From NCBI RefSeq assembly GCF_026184235.1, contig NZ_CP110806.1, positions 3,720,001-3,784,000 of the forward strand: DNA of 64,000 nucleotides. Direction: 5' to 3'. The position numbers and the translations under genes are program-made. The notes below the pieces were generated by a model, which saw nothing but the letters and a program-made list of their open reading frames with translations, was not told the origin of the DNA and did not search any database. Positions 33,166 through 41,480 of the stretch are shown in pieces. The stretch comes from Cellulomonas sp. S1-8. GTDB taxonomy: Bacteria; Actinomycetota; Actinomycetes; Actinomycetales; Cellulomonadaceae. How positions within the stretch are numbered: position 1 is the stretch's first letter; every line of letters starts with the position of its first letter.

Positions 33166-34691
33166 CCCTGCAGCACCCCCCACGCACCGCGGTGCGCCTG
33201 TCCTCCACGACCTGGCGTGCGCGTGCCGCACGCGGCCTGCCCGACGACGTCCGCGGCCCCGCGGTCGACCCGGCGGCGCTGGGCGTCGGGCAGGTCCACC
33301 TCGGCATCGGGGCGTTCCACCGCGCGCACCAGGCCGTGTGCACCGAGGACGCGGCGGCCGCGACCGGTGAGACCGGGTGGGGTCTGCTCGGGGTGACCCA
33401 GCGCAGCCCGCGCGTGGCCGAGCAGCTGCGGCCGCAGGACGGTCTGTACGGCGTGCTGACGGTGGGCGCCGACCGCACGTCGCTGCGCGTCGTCGGGTCC
33501 GTGCGGGACGTCGCCTACCCGGGGCGTGACACCGCGCGCGTCCTGGACACGATCGCGGCGCCGACGACGCACGTCGTGAGTCTGACGGTCACCGAGAAGG
33601 GGTACCGCCGCCGCGCGGACGGCGGGCTCGACGTCGACGCCCCGGACGTCGCGGCGGACCTGGCTGCCGCGCGCGACGAGCTGCGCGGTCCGTCCGAGGC
33701 TGCAGCCCGCACCCCGATCGGCATGCTCGTGCGCGGGCTGGTGCGCCGGCACCGGACGTCGCCCGCGCCCCTGACGGTGGTGTGCTGCGACAACCTCACC
33801 GACAACGGTGCGGTGCTCGCGGGGCTCGTCGTCCGCGCGCTGGCGGCCGTGCCGGGGTCGGACGACGTCGCCGCGTGGGTCGCGACGTCGGTGCGCTTCC
33901 CGGCGACGATGGTCGACCGGATCGTGCCCGCGACGACCGACGCGCACCGCGCCGAGGCCGCCGGTCTGCTCGGCCTGCACGACGAGGCGCTGGTGGTCGG
34001 CGAGCCGTTCTTCCAGTGGGTGATCGAGGACGACTTCGCGGGGCCGCGACCCGCGTGGGAGCGCGCCGGGGCGACGCTCACGGGCGACGTCGCGCCGTTC
34101 GAGCGCGCCAAGCTGCGCATCCTCAACGCGACGCACTCCGCCCTGGCGTACCACGGTGCGCTGCGCGGTCACGCGACGATCGCCGAGGCCGTCGCCGACC
34201 CCGACCTCGAGGCGCTCGCGCGCGCGCTCGTCGACGAGGACGTGCTCCCGACGCTCGTCGCGCCGCCGGGCACCGACCTGGGCGCCTACCGCGACGAGGT
34301 GCTGCACCGGTTCGCCAACCCGCGGACCGGGCACACGACCGTGCAGGTCGCGATGGACGGGTCGCAGAAGCTGCCGGTCCGCCTGCTGGGGACGGTCGCG
34401 GACCGCCTCGCGGCGGGCGCCGTGCCGCATGCCGCGGCGCGGGCCTTCGCGGGGTGGGTCGCCTACGTGCGGGCGGCGACGGCGGGCGACCTCGTCGTGG
34501 CCGGACGCCCCGTGACGCTCGACGACCCGCTGGCCGGGGTCCTGGCCGACGCGGTCGCGGGGCCGGACCCGGTCGGTCGGGTGTTCGCGCTGCGCGACGT
34601 GGTCCCCGAGCCGGTCGCGTCGTCGACGGCGTTCCGCGACGCGGTGACCGCCGCCCTGCGCGACCTGACGCCGGCGCCCGCGGCCCCCTGA
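33162..34691 (+). CDS. uxuB: Fructuronate reductase / mannonate oxidoreductase-like (mannitol dehydrogenase family)
   Basis: 509 residues. NAD-dependent polyol dehydrogenase that would reduce fructuronate to mannonate. Rossmann start VHLGIGAFHRAHQAV, then DNLTDNGAV, the catalytic KLRILNATHSALAYHG with the Lys and His of the family, and substrate-binding EPFFQWVIEDDF. The ATG overlaps the LacI stop, so it is coupled. Tagaturonate reductase (UxaB) cannot be ruled out, but neighbours and UxaC support fructuronate. Mannonate dehydratase is not in the window. Confidence 0.85.
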   Translation: MTLQHPPRTAVRLSSTTWRARAARGLPDDVRGPAVDPAALGVGQVHLGIGAFHRAHQAVCTEDAAAATGETGWGLLGVTQRSPRVAEQLRPQDGLYGVLTVGADRTSLRVVGSVRDVAYPGRDTARVLDTIAAPTTHVVSLTVTEKGYRRRADGGLDVDAPDVAADLAAARDELRGPSEAAARTPIGMLVRGLVRRHRTSPAPLTVVCCDNLTDNGAVLAGLVVRALAAVPGSDDVAAWVATSVRFPATMVDRIVPATTDAHRAEAAGLLGLHDEALVVGEPFFQWVIEDDFAGPRPAWERAGATLTGDVAPFERAKLRILNATHSALAYHGALRGHATIAEAVADPDLEALARALVDEDVLPTLVAPPGTDLGAYRDEVLHRFANPRTGHTTVQVAMDGSQKLPVRLLGTVADRLAAGAVPHAAARAFAGWVAYVRAATAGDLVVAGRPVTLDDPLAGVLADAVAGPDPVGRVFALRDVVPEPVASSTAFRDAVTAALRDLTPAPAAP

Positions 34692-34703
34692 CGCGCCCGC
34701 CTG

Positions 34704-34749
34704 CTCGCCGACGACCCCGTCCCAACCTGTGGGACGACGCGTCGGCGAG
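34704..34749. terminator. Terminator hairpin after uxuB
   Basis: CTCGCCGACG (34704-34713) pairs with CGTCGGCGAG (34740-34749), with further pairing of CCCGTCCC and GGGACGACG inside. A second, weaker hairpin (CGTCTC/GAGACG, 34813-34831) follows before the next gene. Confidence 0.7.
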
Positions 34750-34981
34750 ACCGGCCGGAGTCGCCTCACAGGCGCTTCGAAAAGCGACGCAGCCCGGTAT
34801 GACTGACCTTTCGTCTCAGGATCCGAGACGAGGCGAGCGCGACCGCCGGGGTCCCCCGAACGGCAGATGCGCAGGTCGCGCGTTCGGGTGACGGACGACA
34901 CAGCCCGCTCACAGGTTCTTCATCCCGTCCGGCGGTGAAACAGGTCACACACGGGTCCCGCGGGCTGGTTCACTGCTCGCC

Positions 34982-35521
34982 GTGAACACGCGATCCTTCC
35001 GCCTCCTTGCCGCCCCCGTCCTGGCCGTCGCCCTCGCGGCGACGCTGACCGGCTGCGGCTCCCTCTTCGGCGGCGACGCCGAGCCCGCGCAGCGCGACGA
35101 GCCCGGTGGCGAGATCACCGCGTCCGCCGACGCGGACGTCTTCTCCCTGCAGGTCGGCGACTGCCTGGACTACCTCGCGCTGTCCGAGGACACGACCGAG
35201 TTCTCGTCGCTCCCGACGATCCCGTGCGCCGACCCGCACGACTCCGAGATCTACGCCGAGACGACCCTCACCGAGGAGCAGTTCCAGGCCGACCTCGCCC
35301 TCACGGAGGCCGGCGACACCGAGACGCCGACGACCGCCGACCAGTTCTGCTACGACGCCTTCGCACCGTTCGTCGGCGCCACGTACGAGGACTCGGTCCT
35401 GGACTACACGTACCTGTCCCCCACCGAGGAGAGCTGGGCGCAGGGCGACGACGTCGTGCAGTGCCTCGTCGTGCACCCCGACGGCGGCGTCACCGGGACC
35501 CTGAAGGACGCCGCGATCTGA
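34982..35521 (+). CDS. Septum-formation-domain lipoprotein
   Basis: 179 residues. The signal peptide (LLAAPVLAVALAATLTGC) ends with lipobox LTGC. The mature part is a compact domain with four Cys: VGDCLDYLALSE, IPCADPHDSEIYAE, QFCYDAFAPFVG and DVVQCLVVHPDGGVTG, the pattern of the actinobacterial septum-formation (PF13845-like) domain, which is thought to act at the cell surface. GTG 34982. It has its own promoter region of about 290 bp. Its 3' end overlaps the convergent ATPase gene by 32 bp (35490-35521). Confidence 0.85.
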   Translation: MNTRSFRLLAAPVLAVALAATLTGCGSLFGGDAEPAQRDEPGGEITASADADVFSLQVGDCLDYLALSEDTTEFSSLPTIPCADPHDSEIYAETTLTEEQFQADLALTEAGDTETPTTADQFCYDAFAPFVGATYEDSVLDYTYLSPTEESWAQGDDVVQCLVVHPDGGVTGTLKDAAI

Positions 35522-36143
35522 GCGACGGCGGCACACCCAGCCGCCCCAGCAGGACCTCCCGCGCGTCGAGCACCCGGACCTCGTCGCCCAGGGTGAGCGC
35601 CTCGTCGACGTCGTGCGTGACCAGCACCGTCGTCACCGGGCGCGCCGCACGCACGTCGCGCAGCAGCGCGTGCGCCGCCAGCCGCGTCAGGGCGTCGAGC
35701 GCGCCGAACGGCTCGTCGAGGAGCAGCACCCGCGGGGCACGGACGAGCGCCCGTGCGATCGCCACCCGCTGCGCCTCACCACCGGACAGCGTGCGCGGCC
35801 ACGCGTCGGCGCGGTCCGCGAGGCCGACCTCCGCCAGCGCCGCGAGGGCACGCGGCCGGTCCGCACGGCGCAGCCCGGGGCCGAGCAGGACGTTGCGCCA
35901 CACCGGCTCCCAGGGGAGCAGGCGCGGCTCCTGGAAGACGACGGCCGCCGGTGCCGCGACGTCGAGCACGTCCGCCGACGCGCCGGGGTCGAGGCCCGCG
36001 AGGGCGCGCAGCAGCGTCGACTTGCCGCCACCGCTGCGCCCGACGACCGCCACGCACCCCCCGTCCGGCACGTCGAGGTCGAGGCCGGCGAGCACCTCGC
36101 GGTCACCGAACGCGCGGCGCAGCCCGCGCACGCGCACGCTCAC
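35490..36143 (-). CDS. ABC transporter ATPase, second NitT/TauT-type system
   Basis: 217 residues, cytoplasmic ATPase of SsuB/TauB type. Walker A is GRSGGGKST, the Q-loop is VVFQEPRLLPW, the signature is LSGGEAQR, Walker B is RVLLLDEPFGALD and the H-loop is VLVTHDVDEA. The start is GTG 36141-36143, overlapping the stop of the binding-protein gene (GTGA). It is the last gene of the riboswitch-led operon, and its 3' end overlaps the septum gene by 32 bp on the other strand. Function follows that of its permease and binding protein. Confidence 0.9.
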   Translation of the reverse strand: MSVRVRGLRRAFGDREVLAGLDLDVPDGGCVAVVGRSGGGKSTLLRALAGLDPGASADVLDVAAPAAVVFQEPRLLPWEPVWRNVLLGPGLRRADRPRALAALAEVGLADRADAWPRTLSGGEAQRVAIARALVRAPRVLLLDEPFGALDALTRLAAHALLRDVRAARPVTTVLVTHDVDEALTLGDEVRVLDAREVLLGRLGVPPSLRSRRPSGSR

Positions 36144-37225
36144 CCGGTCGGCCCGGCGGTCGCGTCGAGGTCCGCCCTCTCGAGTGCCGTGACGTCGACC
36201 GCGACCCCCGCGACGTCGACGGGCGCCGGCACCAGGCCCTCCTGCGCGTACAGCTCCGCGACGCGCGCGAGCTCGGCCGCGAACCGCGCGTCCGCGGGCC
36301 CGACGCGCGGCGCCGCCAGCTCCCCGAGCGCCGCCGCGACGTCCTGCGCCGCCCCGGCAGCGCGGTAGGCGTCGACCCGCCGCCCGGGGTCGTCGGCCAG
36401 CGCCGTGGCCTCCGCGACGAGCGCGGCGTACAGCGCGACGACGGCGCCCGGCCGCCGCTCGACGACGTCCCGCGTCGTCACGTGGACCGTACGGTTGTCG
36501 GACCCGAGGTCCCGCGCGAGGGCGACGGTCCGCACGCCGGGCAGCGCCTGCGCCCCGACGAGGTACTGGTCCCACGTCGCCCACGCATCGACGCGCCCGG
36601 CGGCGAACGCGCTCGCCGCGTCCGGCGGGGTCAGGTACTCGACGGTGACGTCGGCCGCGGTCAGGCCGGCGCGGCGCAGCGCGAGCCGCAGCAGGTACTC
36701 CCCCGTGCCGCCCTTGTTCACGGCGACCGAGCGCCCGGCGAGGTCCGCGACGTCCGTGACGTCGCCGTGCGCGACGATGCCCTGCGTGTCGCCGTCGTCG
36801 TGCTCGACGGCGACGACGACGAGGTCGGGATCACCCGCGAGGGCCGCGACGACGGCGGTCGTCGAGCCGCTGACGACGTCGACGTGCCCGGCGGCCAGCG
36901 CCTCGGCCGCCGGGGCGAACGCGGGGAACGACGCCGTGACCTCGAGCGTCGTCCCCGCCGCGGCCAGGTGCCGTGCGGCGAGGCCGTCGTCGACGGCGAG
37001 GGTCAGCAGGTTCTGCGTCGACAGCGGACCGACGCGCAGCGTGGCAGCCGTGCCGGTCGGCACGGTGCCGGACGTGCCGGACGTGCCGGACGACGCGGTG
37101 CCGGACGACGCGGGCGACGCCGTGCCCGTCGCGGCGCAGCCGGCCAGGGCGAGCCCGACGGCGACCGCGAGCGCGGGCCCGGCGTGCCGTCGTGCCCGTC
37201 GCCGGGCGGGTGGGGCGGTCGTCAT
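36140..37225 (-). CDS. NitT/TauT-type substrate-binding lipoprotein, second system
   Basis: 361 residues. Signal peptide and lipobox (GLALAGC), then a Ser/Thr/Gly/Pro linker and a type II periplasmic-binding fold: QNLLTLAVDDGLAARHL, AAGHVDVVSGSTTAVVAAL, DVADLAGRSVAVNKGGTGEYLL, FAAGRVDAWATWDQYL. This is the pattern of sulfonate, nitrate and related binders. The riboswitch upstream of the operon suggests a thiamine-related ligand, but sulfonates remain possible. ATG 37225. It follows the permease with an 82-bp gap of tandem repeats. Confidence 0.85.
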   Translation of the reverse strand: MTTAPPARRRARRHAGPALAVAVGLALAGCAATGTASPASSGTASSGTSGTSGTVPTGTAATLRVGPLSTQNLLTLAVDDGLAARHLAAAGTTLEVTASFPAFAPAAEALAAGHVDVVSGSTTAVVAALAGDPDLVVVAVEHDDGDTQGIVAHGDVTDVADLAGRSVAVNKGGTGEYLLRLALRRAGLTAADVTVEYLTPPDAASAFAAGRVDAWATWDQYLVGAQALPGVRTVALARDLGSDNRTVHVTTRDVVERRPGAVVALYAALVAEATALADDPGRRVDAYRAAGAAQDVAAALGELAAPRVGPADARFAAELARVAELYAQEGLVPAPVDVAGVAVDVTALERADLDATAGPTG

Positions 37226-37240
37226 GGGAGCTCCTCGTGG

Positions 37241-37330
37241 GGGTGACGGGTGGGGTGGGGTGACGAGTCGGGTGGGGTGGGGTGACGAGTCGGGTGGGGG
37301 CGACGGGTCAGGTGGGGGTGACGGGTCCGA
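37241..37330. repeat. Tandem G-rich repeat between permease and binding-protein genes
   Basis: About five imperfect units of 18-22 bp built on GGTGACGAGTCGGGTGGGG. The array reaches into the last codons of the permease (37308). G-rich on the + strand, so possible G-quadruplex or slippage site. Confidence 0.65.
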
Positions 37331-38438
37331 CGGGCGTGACGGTCGGGACGGGGAGCCCGGCGGGTGCGACGCCCGGAGGTGGGGTGCCTGCGGCGGGGCC
37401 GCGCCACCGCAGCGCGCGCTCCTCGACCGCGCGGACCAGCGCGTCCGTCACCAGGCCGAGCGCGGCGTACAGCGCGACGCACAGCAGGACGACGTCGGTG
37501 CGCGCCCACGTGCGGGCGTCCGCGAGCAGCGCCCCGACGCCGCGATCGGTGGCGACCTGCTCGGCGACGATCACCGCGACCCAGCCGGTGCCCAGCGCGA
37601 GCCGGACCCCGGCGAGCACGGACGGGAGGGCCCCGGGCAGCACGACGCGCCGCAGCGTCGACCGCCGGTCCAGGTGCTGCGCGACGGCGAGCTCGCGCAG
37701 CCGCGGGTCGACGCCCTGCACACCGGTGACCGTCGCGACGTACACGGGGACGACGCTCGCGATCACGACCAGCAGCACCTTGGGCGTCTCGCCCAGCCCG
37801 CACCACACGATCAGCAGGGGCGTCAGCGCCGTGAACGGCACGGCCCGCACGGCCTGCAGGGGACGGTCGACGACGTCGTGCCCGCTCCGCGTCAGGCCGG
37901 CGACCAGTCCCAGCGCCAGGCCGATCGCGATGCCGAGCACCGCACCGACCGCGAGCCGCCCGACGCTCACCGCGAGGGCCGGCACCAGCGTCCCGGCGGC
38001 CACCAGCTCGGCACCCGCGCGCGCGACCGCGACGGGCCCGGGCAGCACCTGCGGCGGCACCCCACCGACCCCCGCGACGACCGTCCAGACCACGGCGACA
38101 CCCCCGAGGCTCCACCACCCCCGCCACCACGCACCGCTCCCCCACGCCCACCGGAACCTCACTCCCCGTCCGGCGGCTCCATCGGGGACCGGTGTACCGC
38201 TCGGGGGCGAAGCGTCCGCCGACCGGAACGTGGGTCCCCGTCCGGCGGCTCCATCGGGTACTGGTGTTCCGCTCGGCAGTGAGGCGTCCGACCGGAACGT
38301 GGGTCCCTGTCCGTCGGGTCGAACCGGGACCGGTGTGCCGGTCGGCGGCGAGGCGTCCGCCGACCGGAACCTGGGTCCCCGTCCGGACTCCCCTGCGGTG
38401 AGCGGTGTTCCGGTCGGCGGGGGGTCGGGGGCGGTCAT
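37308..38438 (-). CDS. NitT/TauT-type ABC permease, second system, with repeat-encoded N-terminus
   Basis: 376 residues. The membrane part begins near residue 98 (WWSLGGVAVVWTVVAGVGGVP) with about six segments; the cytoplasmic loop with LRELAVAQHLDRRSTLRRVVLPGALP matches the SsuC/TauC EAA region. The first 97 residues are unusual: they encode four near-identical 21-24-residue stretches with the motif TPVPDGAAGR, made by four back-to-back 64-bp palindromic elements. The ATG at 38438 overlaps the stop of the upstream ATPase (ATGA), so the repeats are translated if that start is used; internal starts nearer residue 97 are possible. The C-terminal tail is Pro/Thr-rich. Confidence 0.75.
   Translation of the reverse strand: MTAPDPPPTGTPLTAGESGRGPRFRSADASPPTGTPVPVRPDGQGPTFRSDASLPSGTPVPDGAAGRGPTFRSADASPPSGTPVPDGAAGRGVRFRWAWGSGAWWRGWWSLGGVAVVWTVVAGVGGVPPQVLPGPVAVARAGAELVAAGTLVPALAVSVGRLAVGAVLGIAIGLALGLVAGLTRSGHDVVDRPLQAVRAVPFTALTPLLIVWCGLGETPKVLLVVIASVVPVYVATVTGVQGVDPRLRELAVAQHLDRRSTLRRVVLPGALPSVLAGVRLALGTGWVAVIVAEQVATDRGVGALLADARTWARTDVVLLCVALYAALGLVTDALVRAVEERALRWRGPAAGTPPPGVAPAGLPVPTVTPVGPVTPT
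38147..38420. repeat. Four 64-bp palindromic elements in tandem inside a coding region
   Basis: Copies at 38147-38210, 38216-38279, 38285-38348 and 38357-38420, each 64 bp. Each begins (C)CGCCGACCGGAAC (with drift) and ends with the approximate reverse complement, such as TTCCGGTCGGCGG, around a GC-rich middle. Spacers are 5-8 bp, so the period is about 69-72 bp, a multiple of 3 in most cases, which keeps the frame. Confidence 0.8.
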
Positions 38439-39271
38439 GGGGTCACGGTCGCGGCGGCGAGGGCGGCGGTGGGCGGCGGGGTGGGTGGGGCGGGGGGCGG
38501 CGGGGTGAGGATGGCGCGGACGCCCAGTCCGGCGAGGACGTCCTCCTCGACGCGTGCGGCGGCGGGCCCGCGGCGGGTCGGGTCCCGGGGGTGCGGGTCG
38601 TCGACGGGGTGCCGCGCGGCGACCCGCGCGGGCTGCCCGGACAGCCGGACGACCTCGTCGGCGAGCGTCACGGCCTCGCGCACGTCGTGGGTGACCATGA
38701 CGACGGTCCAGCGGTGGGCCGCCCACGTCGCGGCGAGCCAGCGCTGCAGGTGCAGCCGGGTCAGCGCGTCGAGCGCACCGAACGGCTCGTCGAGCAGCAG
38801 CAGGTCGCGGCCCTGCGCGACCGTCCGCGCCAGCGCGGCCCGCTGCCGCATCCCCCCGGACAGCTCGGACGGGCGGGCGTCCGCGTGCGCACCGAGACCG
38901 AACTCGCCCAGCAGGTCGCGGACGCGCGCCCGCGCCTCGCGCCGTCGCACGCCCTGCACCTGCAGGCCGAGCGCCGCGTTGTCCAGGACGGTGCGCCACT
39001 CGAGCAGCAGGTCGTCCTGCGCCATCCACGCCGCGTGGCCCGTCGTGCCCGTGACGTCGCGGCCGTCGAGCAGCACGGCGCCGCGGTCGGGACGGCGCAG
39101 GCCGGCGACGACGCCCAGCAGCGTGCTCTTGCCGCACCCCGACGGCCCGACGACGCACGTGAACGACCCGCGCGGCACCGTCAGGTCGACGCCCGTGAGC
39201 ACCGCCCGCGGGCCGTCGGCGGCGGGCAGGGCCAGGTGCACGTCGCTGACCTGCAGCACCACGTCAGCCAC
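38435..39271 (-). CDS. thiZ: ThiZ-like HMP/thiamine-precursor ABC transporter ATPase
   Basis: 278 residues, cytoplasmic. Walker A GPSGCGKST, Q-loop WMAQDDLLLEW, signature LSGGMRQRAAL, Walker B DLLLLDEPFGALD and H-loop VMVTHDVREA. A Pro/Thr-rich C-terminal tail extends it past the SsuB/ThiZ length. GTG 39269-39271 overlaps the upstream permease stop by 8 nt, and its own stop overlaps the next gene (ATGA). It is the ATPase of a ThiXYZ-type importer following a TPP riboswitch. Confidence 0.88.
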   Translation of the reverse strand: MADVVLQVSDVHLALPAADGPRAVLTGVDLTVPRGSFTCVVGPSGCGKSTLLGVVAGLRRPDRGAVLLDGRDVTGTTGHAAWMAQDDLLLEWRTVLDNAALGLQVQGVRRREARARVRDLLGEFGLGAHADARPSELSGGMRQRAALARTVAQGRDLLLLDEPFGALDALTRLHLQRWLAATWAAHRWTVVMVTHDVREAVTLADEVVRLSGQPARVAARHPVDDPHPRDPTRRGPAAARVEEDVLAGLGVRAILTPPPPAPPTPPPTAALAAATVTP

Positions 39272-40070
39272 GACGCACCGCCCGTGGCCGTGCCCACGGC
39301 ACGACGACACGCTCGAGCCCGGACGTCGCCGCGTACAGCGCGAGCGTCAGGGCAGCGCACACCCCGACGGCGGCGAGCACCAGGTCGGTGCGGAACGCGG
39401 CGCGCTGCATCGTCATGTACGTCCCGAGGCCCTGCACCGCACCCGCGTACTCCGCGACGACGGCCCCGACCACGGCGTACGTCACGCCGATCCGCAGGGC
39501 GGTGAAGAACCGCGGCATCGCCGCGGGGAGCCGCACGTACCGGAACTCCTGGAACCGGCTCGCGCCCATCGTCCGCAGCAGCGACGACGCCCCGGGACCT
39601 GCCGCCCCGAACCCCTCGACCAGCCCCAGCGCCACGGGGAAGAACGTCACCAGGGTCACGACCAGCACCTTGGGCCCGAGGCCGAACCCGAACCACAGCA
39701 CCAGCAGGGGCGCCACGACCAGCACGGGCACGGTCTGCGACGCGACGAGCAGCGGGACCACGCCGGCACGCAGGCGCGGCACCGCGTCGAGCGTCACGGC
39801 CAGCACCCCCGCGACCGCGACGGACACGGCGAACCCCACGAGCGTGACGGTGAGGGTCGCACCCGCGTGCCCGGCGATGACCTCGCGGTGCGTCCACGCC
39901 TGCTGCACGACGCGCGCGGGCGACGGCAGCAACCGCGGCGTGACCCCGCCCGTCGCGACGGCGCCCTGCCACACCGCGAGCAACGCGGCGAGGGCGACCA
40001 GCACGGGCAGGGCACGACGGGGTCCGGCGGCCCCAGCCGGGCGCAGGCCGGTCTCACCCGCGCCGCTCAC
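39264..40070 (-). CDS. thiX: ThiX-like ABC transporter permease
   Basis: 268 residues with six predicted membrane segments, including LVALAALLAVWQGAVAT near the N-terminus and VVPLLVASQTVPVLVVAPLLVLWFG. The cytoplasmic loop SSLLRTMGASRFQEFRYVRLPAAMP is the EAA-type ATPase contact. GTG 40068-40070 overlaps the binding-protein stop (GTGA) and has GGGGGAG 2-3 nt upstream. It is the membrane part of the importer for a pyrimidine-type thiamine precursor (inferred from ThiY and the riboswitch). Confidence 0.88.
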   Translation of the reverse strand: MSGAGETGLRPAGAAGPRRALPVLVALAALLAVWQGAVATGGVTPRLLPSPARVVQQAWTHREVIAGHAGATLTVTLVGFAVSVAVAGVLAVTLDAVPRLRAGVVPLLVASQTVPVLVVAPLLVLWFGFGLGPKVLVVTLVTFFPVALGLVEGFGAAGPGASSLLRTMGASRFQEFRYVRLPAAMPRFFTALRIGVTYAVVGAVVAEYAGAVQGLGTYMTMQRAAFRTDLVLAAVGVCAALTLALYAATSGLERVVVPWARPRAVRRG

Positions 40071-41113
40071 CGCTCCCCCGGGCGCGGCGCGTCGTGGTAG
40101 GTCGACCAGTCGGGGCGGCGGGTCAGCACGTCGCCGTCGGGACCCGCGAGCAGGCCCCGGTCGTACAGGAAGTCGGCATACCCGGCGAACTGCGCGGGGT
40201 CGATCGTCCCGACCGCGCCGTCGGCGTCGCGCAGGTACTCCGCGGCGAGCAGCCGCTGGCTCTCGACGACCATCTCCGGGTCGGCGAACGCGTCCGGGTG
40301 CGCGTCGAGCAGGATCTGCGCCGCCTCGTCGGGGTGGTCGGCCGCGAACGCGTACCCGCGGCGCAGCGCGTCGACGAACGCCGCGGCGACCTCGGGCCCG
40401 GCGTCGACCCACGAGCGCCGCGCGTCGACGAGCACCGCGTACGCGTCGGGGAAGCCGTGGTCGGTGTACCGGAAGTAGCGCAGCGGGGTGCCGGCGCGCG
40501 CGGCCTCGAGGCCCTCCCACGCGACGAACGGGATCGTGAAGTCCGCCTCGCCCGCGTACAGCGCGGCGTACGCGCTCGTCCCGAGCGTCACCGACGTGAA
40601 GTCGCCCACGCCGCCGTCGGCCCGGATCACCTCCTGCAGCAGGGGCACCTCCGCGACGCCCCCGAACCCCGCGTAGACGCGACCGTCCAGGTCGCGGGGC
40701 CGGGTGATCGTGTCGTCGTCGGCGCGTACCGCGATCGCCGTCGCCCAGTGCTGCAGCGGCGCGAGCACCGCGACGACGTCGGCGCCCGCGGCCTGCGCGA
40801 CCACGGACGCGTCGTGGAAGCTGATGCCGGCTTCGGCTGCGCCCGCGTCGAGGAGCGCGTCCGGCGACGCGTCCGTGTACGGCAGGACGCGGACGTCGAG
40901 GCCCGCGTCGTCGAACCAGCCCTGCGCGAGTGCGACCTCCAGGCCGGTGTGGTTGGTGTTGGGCGTCCAGTCGAGCGCGAACCGGACGACGGGGCGGCCG
41001 TCGGCGCCGGTCGCGGGGTCGGCGCACGCCGCGAGCGCGGCGGTGAGGGCGGCGGCCGCGATCAGTGCGGGTGCGGCCCGTCGACGGGACGGGTGGGGGC
41101 GGGCGTGGGGCAC
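40067..41113 (-). CDS. thiY: ThiY-like HMP-precursor-binding lipoprotein (NMT1/THI5-like)
   Basis: 348 residues. Signal peptide with lipobox LAAC. The mature part has the NMT1/THI5 fold known from formyl-aminopyrimidine and HMP-precursor binders: VRFALDWTPNTNHTGLEVALAQGWFDDAG, PYTDASPDALLDAGAAEAGISF, FHDASVVAQAAGADVVAVLA. GTG 41111-41113 has GGAGACC 6 nt upstream and leads straight into the signal peptide; the longer ATG at 41158 would add a Pro/Arg-rich tail. First gene after the TPP riboswitch, so thiamine-controlled import of a pyrimidine precursor is the best reading. Confidence 0.9.
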   Translation of the reverse strand: MPHARPHPSRRRAAPALIAAAALTAALAACADPATGADGRPVVRFALDWTPNTNHTGLEVALAQGWFDDAGLDVRVLPYTDASPDALLDAGAAEAGISFHDASVVAQAAGADVVAVLAPLQHWATAIAVRADDDTITRPRDLDGRVYAGFGGVAEVPLLQEVIRADGGVGDFTSVTLGTSAYAALYAGEADFTIPFVAWEGLEAARAGTPLRYFRYTDHGFPDAYAVLVDARRSWVDAGPEVAAAFVDALRRGYAFAADHPDEAAQILLDAHPDAFADPEMVVESQRLLAAEYLRDADGAVGTIDPAQFAGYADFLYDRGLLAGPDGDVLTRRPDWSTYHDAPRPGER

Positions 41114-41330
41114 GAGGTCTCCGGGGGTACGGGCGGACCGGCCGGGGCGCGCGGGCACGCCCGGGGGCCCCGGCGCGTGGGTGGCGGCGGGGACGACGGG
41201 TGGGCGTGCGGCGGCGGCCCGCGGACCGCGTGGACGGTCGGCGGGCGGCGGGTCAGGTGGTGAGCGGGCCTCGCCGGGGACGCGGACGGTGCCGGTGGGC
41301 GTGCAGAGGCGAACGCATGGGAGACATGCG

Positions 41331-41407
41331 CGACATCCCTTCGCTAGTGCGACCTAGATCAGGTTCGACGGGTGTGATCTCAGCCGCGGATGCGGCACCC
41401 CGTGTCA
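41331..41407 (-). promoter_or_regulatory. TPP riboswitch (Thi-box)
   Basis: On the minus strand the aptamer reads ACACGGGGTGCC, then GGCTGAGATCACACCC, GAACCTGATCTAGGT and AGCGAAGGGATGT, matching the THI-box core GGGGTGCC...CTGAGA...ACCC...GAACCTGATC...AGGGA. P1 pairs TGACAC (near 41402-41407) with the GATGTC end (near 41331-41339). Right after the aptamer the inverted repeat CGCATG/CATGCG (41314-41330) may be the expression platform. It precedes the thiYXZ-led six-gene operon. Confidence 0.95.
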
Positions 41408-41480
41408 CGACGTCGTCGACGCTACCGCTCCGCCCGCGCCCGTCCGCCCGCTCGTCCGCACTGTGGTCCGACGACGCGAC

